DNA from: JBKBIP01 sp046297495
GTDB lineage: Bacteria; Planctomycetota; Planctomycetia; Gemmatales; Gemmataceae
DNA: 64,000 bases
Reading direction: 5' to 3'
NCBI GenBank assembly: GCA_046297495.1
Contig: JBKBIP010000030.1
Location: 7,907 to 71,906, forward strand
The position numbers were made by a program, and so were the translations under genes. Positions 43,230 through 50,579 of this stretch are shown one piece after another (position 1 is the first letter of the stretch; each line of letters begins with the position of its first letter). A model generated the notes under the pieces. That model was not told where the DNA came from and did no database searches. It saw only the letters and a list, made by a program, of their open reading frames with translations.

Positions 43230-46109
43230 ATGCCACCCCTCGATTTGTCCGTGGACGATCAATGGACCGACCATTTTCAGGCTCTAGATTTCGCTGAACG
43301 ACAATTCACCGAATGGATGAGCACGAATGTCATTCGGAATAAACTGCAGAAATCATTCTCGGATCATTATGCTCAACGACGCGCCGCGTGGAGTGCGGCT
43401 CAAAAGGAAGGGCAAGACGTTCCCAAAGACATTGGACTGCCTAAAGGACGGACGGCGGAATCATCCGCATCCCGTTTGTTGCGCTACTGGATTTTCGTCG
43501 AGCGCGAAATTCGCTCCTTTGCCGATCAAGGGTGGCTCCCCCTGGCACAGGCCCACAACCTGTTGGCCGAGGCCCGCGAGCGGCAAGCCGTCCTGGAACG
43601 GCAGCTTACGTCCGCAGAGTTACCAGAAGTCATTCCGTTGGCGGAAACCGCGATTCAAAGCTCGCAGCCGCCATCGACCCAAGGCCCCCGGCGCAATTTT
43701 TTGGAGATATTGCTGGAGCCGCGCAATATCCAAGTGTTGCTGGCATTAGGGGGAGCCTTGATGGTGGTGGGCCTGGTGATCCTGCTGTGGGTCAACGAGT
43801 TTTTCACGCCACCCGTCGTGGCCATTTCGCTCGGCGTCGGCAACGCCGCCTTGCTGGGAGTTGGCTGGTGGGTGCTGCGTTCGACCCGCTATCTGTTGGC
43901 TGGTAGGGCACTCACCTTGCTGGCCTGCTTGGTCATGCCTCTCAACCTGTGGTACTACCATGCCAACAACCTCATTACGCTCGACGGCCATCTGTGGGTG
44001 CCGGCTTTGGTCATCAGTGTGCTCTATGCCGCTTCCGCCGTGATGCTGCGGGATGAATTGTTTGTGTACATTTTTGTCGCTGGCGTGACTCTGACAGGGC
44101 TGTTGATACTGGCGGATATTCCCCCTTCTCCCCAGAAATTCTGGGAAATCGCTTCACCGGCCACGCTGTTGGTCGTGCTTGGTTTATTGGCTATCCTTGT
44201 CGAACGGGCGTTTCCGGAGCAAGAAGGACCGTTTAGCCGGCGCGGCTTCGGCTTGGCCTTTTTCTGGTCTGGACATGTGCTGTTGGCGTCGGGGTTGTTA
44301 CTCGTCCTCGGCGCGCAGATTGCCGGCGATTGGCTCTATGAGCCGGTCTTCAAGGTCGTGTACCAACTACTGGACGCCAAACCGTCCCCCATAGTCGGCG
44401 AGCTGCGCTGGTTGGCGCTGGCACTGGTGATTACCGGCACCTTTGCATACATCTACTCCGATATAGTGGTGCGGCATGTCGGCGTGTACGTCCATATTGC
44501 CGCGGCGACCTTGTTGTGGACCTTGTTGCTGTCGGTGCAATTGCTCAATGTCGCCGTAGGGATAGATACTTTGATCGCTCTCTTGGCCGTGACCGCTCTG
44601 ATCCTGAACGGCAGCCAAGCCACGATATTCCGCGACAGCCTTTACACACGGTCACTGCCCATCTTGGGGATATTGATGCCGCTGCTGGCGGTGGCGTTGG
44701 GACTGTTGGTCTATATCCGGGCGTTAAGCTTGGACCTGAGAAACGTTTGGTACGTGGCGCCGCCCGCCTGGTCCTATGTTGGCGCCATGCTCCTGACGGC
44801 CCTATCGTGTCGGGCTGGAGCACATTGGTATCGCCATACTCACCCCAAGCTGACAATGGTGTACTTCTTCGCCACGGCCGCCGCCACGATGGTGGCGGCA
44901 ACGGCGTTACTGGCGGCTTTGGGTCTGAATACATGGGAGAAAATCGCGCCGTGGTTAATGCTGTTCCCCCTTGCTTACCTGATCGCGGCCCGGTTGTACC
45001 GCGGCCATTCGATGGAACGGCCTCTGTTCTGGGTCAGTCACGTCGCCACGGCCGTTATGCTTTTCTCCAGTCTGGTGTCGGCGGTGGAAGGGTTCACGTT
45101 GGTGGAGCAACAGTCGTTGAACCTGGTCCTGGCCTTGTTCTTCGCCGAAGCTGCTGTGTTCTATACCTTGGCCACCTTGTTTTACCGGCACGTTTCGACG
45201 ATCCATCTTGGGGCAGCGATGGCATGTGGGGCCGTGTGGCAGCTATTGACCTACCAAGGAGTCGCCACGGAAACCTACACGCTTACCTTTGCTCTCGTCG
45301 GGTTGGGATTGCTGGTGATTTATCGTTTCGCGGTGGTGGAACGCCTCGCTTCTGGACCGCTGGCCGACGCCGTGTTTCAAAGCGCCAACACGCTGATGTC
45401 ACTGGCCTTGCTGGCGGCGCTCTTCCTGGGCATGAGCCAACTGGCGACGGCTCATGCGCTGCGTTGGCAAATGATCGGCTTGTTCGCCGTTCTGAGTGTC
45501 GCCAGCTTGGTGGCCGTGATGCTGGTACGTCATCCGGCATGGCGGCGTTGGTATGTGGTGACAGCAATTGGACAAGCCGCTCTCACCTACTTGGGCATTA
45601 CCATCATCAGCAAGTTAACGCCATTGCAAAAGCTTGAGATCTTCAGCGTGACGGTCGGCTTGCTGTTGCTCGTGGTGGGGCACATCGGCTGGTATCGTGA
45701 GCACGAGCGTGAAAGTGACTTAGTCAGCCTCAGTTTGCTGCTAGGGAGTCTTCTCGTCGGTGTCCCCCTCGCAGTGGCTACCCTTATCGACCGCAGCCGC
45801 GATCATTTCATCGTCTTGAACGAATTGGGCTTCCTGGCGGCAGGGGTGTTGCTGCTGACAACGGGCATTCTCTTCCAACTCAAGGCCACGACGCTGACCG
45901 GCGCTCTGTTGACGGCCGTGTATTTCTTGACGCTGCTGATCTACGTCCCTTGGAGCCGCCTCAACGCCGTCGCCATTTTCATCATCGTCGGTGGCGGCAT
46001 CTTATTTGGAATGGGATTGCTCCTGAGCGTATATCGAGATCGCTTACTGGCGTTACCTGATCAAATCAAGCGGCGCCAAGGTGTGTTCCGTGTTTTGAGC
46101 TGGCGTTGA
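43230..46109 (+). CDS. Large multi-span membrane protein of unknown function
   Basis: The 959-residue protein has a soluble, charged N-terminal region of about 165 residues (helical, with NLLAEARERQAVLERQL) and then some 24 predicted membrane spans, for example VLLALGGALMVVGLVILLWV, followed by evenly spaced pairs. There is no ABC or transporter motif I can point to. The layout recalls DUF2157/DUF2339-like bacterial membrane proteins. The N-terminus has the ribosome site AAAGGA. It is followed by the M20 peptidase gene after 180 nt. Function is unknown. Confidence 0.85.
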   Translation: MPPLDLSVDDQWTDHFQALDFAERQFTEWMSTNVIRNKLQKSFSDHYAQRRAAWSAAQKEGQDVPKDIGLPKGRTAESSASRLLRYWIFVEREIRSFADQGWLPLAQAHNLLAEARERQAVLERQLTSAELPEVIPLAETAIQSSQPPSTQGPRRNFLEILLEPRNIQVLLALGGALMVVGLVILLWVNEFFTPPVVAISLGVGNAALLGVGWWVLRSTRYLLAGRALTLLACLVMPLNLWYYHANNLITLDGHLWVPALVISVLYAASAVMLRDELFVYIFVAGVTLTGLLILADIPPSPQKFWEIASPATLLVVLGLLAILVERAFPEQEGPFSRRGFGLAFFWSGHVLLASGLLLVLGAQIAGDWLYEPVFKVVYQLLDAKPSPIVGELRWLALALVITGTFAYIYSDIVVRHVGVYVHIAAATLLWTLLLSVQLLNVAVGIDTLIALLAVTALILNGSQATIFRDSLYTRSLPILGILMPLLAVALGLLVYIRALSLDLRNVWYVAPPAWSYVGAMLLTALSCRAGAHWYRHTHPKLTMVYFFATAAATMVAATALLAALGLNTWEKIAPWLMLFPLAYLIAARLYRGHSMERPLFWVSHVATAVMLFSSLVSAVEGFTLVEQQSLNLVLALFFAEAAVFYTLATLFYRHVSTIHLGAAMACGAVWQLLTYQGVATETYTLTFALVGLGLLVIYRFAVVERLASGPLADAVFQSANTLMSLALLAALFLGMSQLATAHALRWQMIGLFAVLSVASLVAVMLVRHPAWRRWYVVTAIGQAALTYLGITIISKLTPLQKLEIFSVTVGLLLLVVGHIGWYREHERESDLVSLSLLLGSLLVGVPLAVATLIDRSRDHFIVLNELGFLAAGVLLLTTGILFQLKATTLTGALLTAVYFLTLLIYVPWSRLNAVAIFIIVGGGILFGMGLLLSVYRDRLLALPDQIKRRQGVFRVLSWR

Positions 46110-46275
46110 CTCCAAGCAGTCCTCACGCCGCGCCAAGGCTAATCGGAACATAACATCCCGATGGCGTTTGGCTGGGGCGTTGTACGTACGGAATCGGCCC
46201 AAACGCCATGATCACTCTCATTCTCCCCATTCAAGGAGTTATTTTTCGACAGTATCTTTAATCATGTTGGAATCG

Positions 46276-46281
46276 TATAAT
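46276..46281 (+). promoter_or_regulatory. TATAAT just upstream of the M20 peptidase start
   Basis: A perfect TATAAT at 46276-46281 is only 8 bases from the ATG at 46290, and no Shine-Dalgarno sequence separates them. If it is a -10 element, the transcript would start at or near the ATG and be leaderless. No good -35 lies 16-18 bases upstream, so this is tentative. Confidence 0.3.
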
Positions 46282-46289
46282 TATCATCC

Positions 46290-47477
46290 ATGAACTACTC
46301 ATCCACCATCGTCGAACGGGTCCGCCAGGCCGTGCAGGGCGAGCGGCTGGTGCAAACGGCGGTGAAGCTCATCTCCATACCGAGTCGGACGGGGGAGGCC
46401 AAAGCGGTCAGCGATTGCTTGGCCGACATGCTGGCGAGCGAGGGTTTTTCCGTCGAACGGCCGGTGGGGGATCATCCCACGGCGCCGGCGGTGGCGGTGC
46501 GCTGGGACACCGGCCAACCTGGTAAAACGGTGCAATTCAACGGTCATCTCGATACCGTCCATTTGCCATTCGTGCCCCCCACGGTTGCCGATGGCCGGAT
46601 CACCGGCAGCGGCTCGTCGGACATGAAGGGGGGCGTAGCGGCCATGGTCGAGGCCCTGCGCGTGGTGCGCGAGACGGGGGCCATGCCGCGCGGCTCCATC
46701 CTGCTGACTGCCCATGATCTACACGAATCCCCTTGGGGAGACAACCATCAGCTGCAGCGGCTGATCGAGACAGGCTTTCATGGCGATGTGGTGTTGATCC
46801 CCGAATATCTGACGGATCGGCTTCCCATTGTCGGTCGGGGAGGCTTGAATTGGCGCGTCGTCATCGCACGTCAAGGCCCGGCGATCCATGAGGTGATGCG
46901 GCCCCAGAACGAACCTAGCGTCATCGCCGCCGCCGCCGAGCTGGTGGCCCGCCTGAATCGGCTCAACGAAAGCGTTGCTCGAAAAAGTGATCCATTAGCC
47001 GGGCCGGAAAGCGTGTTCATCGGCCAGATTCATAGCGGCGAAATCTACAACCAGTATCCTCACGATTGCTGGATCGAAGGCACGCGCCGTTGGCTGCCCG
47101 GCACCCGCATCGCCGACGTGGAAAACGAGCTGCGCCAACTCTGCGACGCGCTGGCCCGTGACACCGGAACGACTGTCACTAGCACTTTTGCCCTGATGCG
47201 TGATGCGTTTCAATTGGACCAGAACGACTTCCTAGTGGCAGCCTTTCAGCAGGCTTATGGCGCGTTAGCGGGGCAACCGCTCCCCATCGGCGCCAAGCCG
47301 TTTTGTGACGACGGCAACACCTTCTGGGCGCTGGCCGGCATCCCGGCGATCACGCACGGCCCCTTGGCCGGCGGCCCGCACACCTTGAACGAGTGGGTGT
47401 CCATCGATGATCTCGTGCGCGTGGCTCAAGTCTACGCCCTGACCGCCTGCGCCTACAATGAAGGGGACGGTCCATGA
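46290..47477 (+). CDS. M20 family metallopeptidase / deacylase
   Basis: The 395-residue enzyme belongs to the M20 dinuclear zinc family (ArgE/DapE/CPDG2-like). The zinc-binding pieces are FNGHLDTVHLP (H of HLD near 87), GSGSSDMKGGVAAM near 108, and PEYLTD and GIPAITHGPLAG toward the end. The usual catalytic EE after the second metal block reads as DLHESPWGDN, so part of the catalytic Glu region is unusual or divergent. The substrate is not predictable. The stop overlaps the start of the esterase gene (ATGA at 47474-47477), so the two are translationally coupled. The TATAAT at 46276 may drive them. Confidence 0.85.
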   Translation: MNYSSTIVERVRQAVQGERLVQTAVKLISIPSRTGEAKAVSDCLADMLASEGFSVERPVGDHPTAPAVAVRWDTGQPGKTVQFNGHLDTVHLPFVPPTVADGRITGSGSSDMKGGVAAMVEALRVVRETGAMPRGSILLTAHDLHESPWGDNHQLQRLIETGFHGDVVLIPEYLTDRLPIVGRGGLNWRVVIARQGPAIHEVMRPQNEPSVIAAAAELVARLNRLNESVARKSDPLAGPESVFIGQIHSGEIYNQYPHDCWIEGTRRWLPGTRIADVENELRQLCDALARDTGTTVTSTFALMRDAFQLDQNDFLVAAFQQAYGALAGQPLPIGAKPFCDDGNTFWALAGIPAITHGPLAGGPHTLNEWVSIDDLVRVAQVYALTACAYNEGDGP

Positions 47478-48385
47478 TCACTTTTCCGTTGCTGGCCACC
47501 CTGTGTATGATCGGAGCGGATCCCTTGTCACCAGGCGACCATGAACGAACGGTTCACGTCGGCGGCCTGACGCGCGGCTACTTGATCCATGTACCGCCGG
47601 CTTACGATGGCAAAAAGCCGGTGCCGGTCGTGCTTGCTTTTCATGGCGGCGGCAGCAACGCCGAGCAAATGGTTGAATTCTGTGGTCTGAACAACAAGGC
47701 CGACAAGGAAGGATTCATTGTCGTGTATCCCAAAGGCTCAGGCCGATTCGAGAAGATCGCCACCTGGAACGCCGGCAACTGCTGCGGCTATGCCATGCGC
47801 CGAGAGATCGATGACGTCGCCTTCGTGAAAGCCCTGCTCGATGACCTGGAACAGACGGTCCGTGTCGATCCGAAGCGCGTTTATGCCACCGGCATGTCCA
47901 ACGGGGCCATGATCAGCTATCGCTTGGCGTCGGAGTTGTCGGAGCGCATCGCCGCCATCGCGCCGGTGGGGGGGCCAATGGGCACCGCGACTTGCAGCCC
48001 GAAACGTCCGGTTTCCGTCATCCACTTCCACGGCGGCAACGATCAATTCGCCCCCTTCCACGGCGGCAAAGGGGAGAAGAGCATCTCTGGCACCGACTTT
48101 TATTCGGTGGAACACTCCATCCAAGCCTGGATCAAGGCGAACGGTTGTCAGGACAAGCCTAAGACGGAAAAACTGCCGAACACGGTGGACGATGGCACGT
48201 CGATCATCCGCACTACCTACGGCGGCGGCAGGGATGGCGTCGAAGTGGTGCTCATCCTCATCGAAGGGGGTGGCCACACCTGGCCCGGCCGCGAATCCCG
48301 CTTCGCCTTCCTCGGCAAAACGACGAAGAACATCTCCGCCAACGATGCCATGTGGGAGTTTTTCCAGAAACATCCGCTGAAGTAA
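47474..48385 (+). CDS. PHB-depolymerase-like exported esterase (LpqC family)
   Basis: A 303-residue exported alpha/beta hydrolase with a short signal peptide (MITFPLLATLCMIGADPLSP). VPVVLAFHGGGSNAEQM gives the oxyanion region, GMSNGAMISYRLA carries the nucleophile Ser near residue 142, and FHGGNDQFAPF plus GGGHTWPG supply the Asp and His. The CNAG/CCGYA region matches feruloyl-esterase and polyhydroxybutyrate-depolymerase-like proteins. In planctomycetes such enzymes may act on plant or polymer esters. The overlap with the M20 gene suggests they are made together. Confidence 0.88.
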   Translation: MITFPLLATLCMIGADPLSPGDHERTVHVGGLTRGYLIHVPPAYDGKKPVPVVLAFHGGGSNAEQMVEFCGLNNKADKEGFIVVYPKGSGRFEKIATWNAGNCCGYAMRREIDDVAFVKALLDDLEQTVRVDPKRVYATGMSNGAMISYRLASELSERIAAIAPVGGPMGTATCSPKRPVSVIHFHGGNDQFAPFHGGKGEKSISGTDFYSVEHSIQAWIKANGCQDKPKTEKLPNTVDDGTSIIRTTYGGGRDGVEVVLILIEGGGHTWPGRESRFAFLGKTTKNISANDAMWEFFQKHPLK

Positions 48386-48533
48386 CGAGTCTGTCGATTT
48401 TCAATTCCCCACTTGACAGAAATCGACGCGCGGACTATGGTGCCGCTCCTTCAATTCCATAAATTCGTTGCCGAAACCGCGCCAACCGGATGAACGGGGT
48501 GAGGCCGGTACGCTGTCAAGCGGGGGAAGTTCC

Positions 48534-50396
48534 ATGGGCCATCGTGTCTGGGTGCTAGGAATCCTGTGGCTGGGATTGGTCGGCTGCGTGCATCAGCAAA
48601 TCCGGCAACAATCGCCTGATGAGGAAACCGAGGTTGAACGCGACTACAAGGTCAAAACCATCGGCGACGTGACTGGCGTGGCCAACGCCGAGCCAATCGC
48701 CGTCAGCGGCGTGGGACTGGTGGTGGACCTCCAGGGGACCGGTGGGGCCGCGCCGCCGGGGGCGTACCGCACGATGTTGGAGGATTATCTCAAGAAAAAG
48801 GGGGTGGAGAATGTCAAGGACATCCTCAACTCGCCGAATCATTCGATGGTGCTGGTGTCGGCCATGATTCCCGCCGGCGCCCGCAAGGGGGACCCCATCG
48901 ACGTGGAAATCTCCCTACCCTCCAACAGCCGGGCCAGCAGCCTGCGCGGCGGGTATTTGCTGGAGTGTTATCTTTTTAACTACGACAGTACCAAGAACCT
49001 CAGCCCCGGCTATCAAGGCTCGGATAAGTTAGTCCAAGGTCACAAGATCGCCGTGGCGGAAGGGCCGTTGCTCGTCGGCTTTGGTGACGGCGATGAATCA
49101 GCCAAGTTGAAGAAAGGGCGTATCTGGGGGGGCGGCAAGTGCTTGATCGACCGTCCCTTTTACTTGACGCTGAACAGCGATCAGCAATACGTCGCCGTAG
49201 CCATGCGCATCGCTGACCGCATTAACGAAACCTTTCATGGCTCCTTTCGTGGTCTGGCTGGTTCGGAAATCGCCTCCGCCAAGACCAAAACTGCCGTCGC
49301 TTTGGGAGTGCCGGAACAATATCGCCATAACTTGCCGCGCTACCTGCGCGTGGTCCGTCTGATGCCGCTGGATGGCACTGCGATGACCAGCAGCGCGTAT
49401 CGCCGGGCGCTGGAAGCCGATCTGTTCGAGCCGAGCCGAACGGTGGTGGCGGCGCTGCGCCTGGAAGCGTTGGGACCAGACAGCATACCGGTTTTGAAAA
49501 ATGGTTTGAAGAGCCATCATCCGCTAGTCCGTTTTACCTCTGCCGAGGCTCTAGCCTATTTGGGTAGCCCGTCGTGTGGCGAGGAATTGGCCCTGCTGGC
49601 CGAACGGCAACCGGCGTTGCGCTCCTACTGCCTGACGGCGCTGGCTTCACTCAATGAAGCAATTTGCCACGTCAAATTGACGGAATTATTGGCGTCCCCA
49701 TCGGCGGAGACGCGCTATGGGGCCTTCCGTGCCTTGCGGGCCTTGGATGAGAACGAGATGAAACGGGCCGGCGACTATCTGAACGAATCGTTCTGGCTGC
49801 ACCGGGTCGCGCCGCGATCCGCTAGTTTGGTGCATCTGTCCAGCAGCCGTCGAGCCGAGGTCGTTTTGTTCGGCGAGGATGCCTACTTGGAGCCGCCGTT
49901 CTCCTTCCTGGCAGGGAGTGAGTTCACCATCACGGCCAGCCCAGACGATGAGCGCTGCACCATCAGCCGTTTTTCCCTGCGTACTGGAACCCAGCGCCGG
50001 CAGTGCTCGCTGCGCGTCGAGGACATCATCCGCACTATGGCTGACATGGGTGGGACCTATCCCGATGTCGTGGAGATGTTACGCCAATCGAACCGCTGCC
50101 AGTGCGTGAGCTGCCCAGTGGCCATCGATGCCTTGCCGCAAGTGACATCGGTGCGAGACTTGGCCAAGGCAGGGACCACGCCGGACGGCATCTTGCAAGA
50201 ACAGGGGGCGGAAATCGTCACGGCGCGTGGCGACTTCAACGTGACGCCGACCCTGTTTGAAACCAACGCCGTCCGCCGCCAGCGCTTGCACGACGACGCC
50301 CGCGCTACCCTGCTGCGCGACCAACCCGACACCGAGGACGAAGAACCGACGCAAACCGCCGAACGCAAAAAGAAATGGTGGCGGCTCCGAGACTGA
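48534..50396 (+). CDS. FlgI-like lipoprotein with HEAT-like repeats
   Basis: The start at 48534 gives a lipobox signal (GILWLGLVGC, Cys18). Residues about 40-265 resemble the flagellar P-ring protein FlgI: KTIGDVTGVANAEPIAVSGV, then GVGLVVDLQGTGG, and later SAMIPAGARKGDPIDVEISL and SRASSLRGGYLL. Residues about 300-440 look like HEAT repeats (PVLKNGLKSHHPLVRFTSAE, then ALAYLGS). The C-terminal quarter includes RVEDIIRTMADMGGTYPDVV and a Cys cluster CQCVSC. No flagellar gene is nearby, and a lipoprotein FlgI is unusual, so this may be an envelope ring or an unrelated outer-membrane-associated structure. The upstream gene is 148 nt away. Confidence 0.8.
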   Translation: MGHRVWVLGILWLGLVGCVHQQIRQQSPDEETEVERDYKVKTIGDVTGVANAEPIAVSGVGLVVDLQGTGGAAPPGAYRTMLEDYLKKKGVENVKDILNSPNHSMVLVSAMIPAGARKGDPIDVEISLPSNSRASSLRGGYLLECYLFNYDSTKNLSPGYQGSDKLVQGHKIAVAEGPLLVGFGDGDESAKLKKGRIWGGGKCLIDRPFYLTLNSDQQYVAVAMRIADRINETFHGSFRGLAGSEIASAKTKTAVALGVPEQYRHNLPRYLRVVRLMPLDGTAMTSSAYRRALEADLFEPSRTVVAALRLEALGPDSIPVLKNGLKSHHPLVRFTSAEALAYLGSPSCGEELALLAERQPALRSYCLTALASLNEAICHVKLTELLASPSAETRYGAFRALRALDENEMKRAGDYLNESFWLHRVAPRSASLVHLSSSRRAEVVLFGEDAYLEPPFSFLAGSEFTITASPDDERCTISRFSLRTGTQRRQCSLRVEDIIRTMADMGGTYPDVVEMLRQSNRCQCVSCPVAIDALPQVTSVRDLAKAGTTPDGILQEQGAEIVTARGDFNVTPTLFETNAVRRQRLHDDARATLLRDQPDTEDEEPTQTAERKKKWWRLRD

Positions 50397-50579
50397 GCGC
50401 CTTTAGGTTGCCTGCTAGTGGAATTTAATGGTGAGTCTGCCTGACGCAGAACCTCACCCAGAAACCATGAAAATGGAAAGACAGCAGGGAGAATTCATCG
50501 GTTCGCATTCGCGTACTTGCGCGCGACCAATAAATCCGGTCCCACTATGTTCAGGGCAACGGTGGGCGTAGCCATCCGG

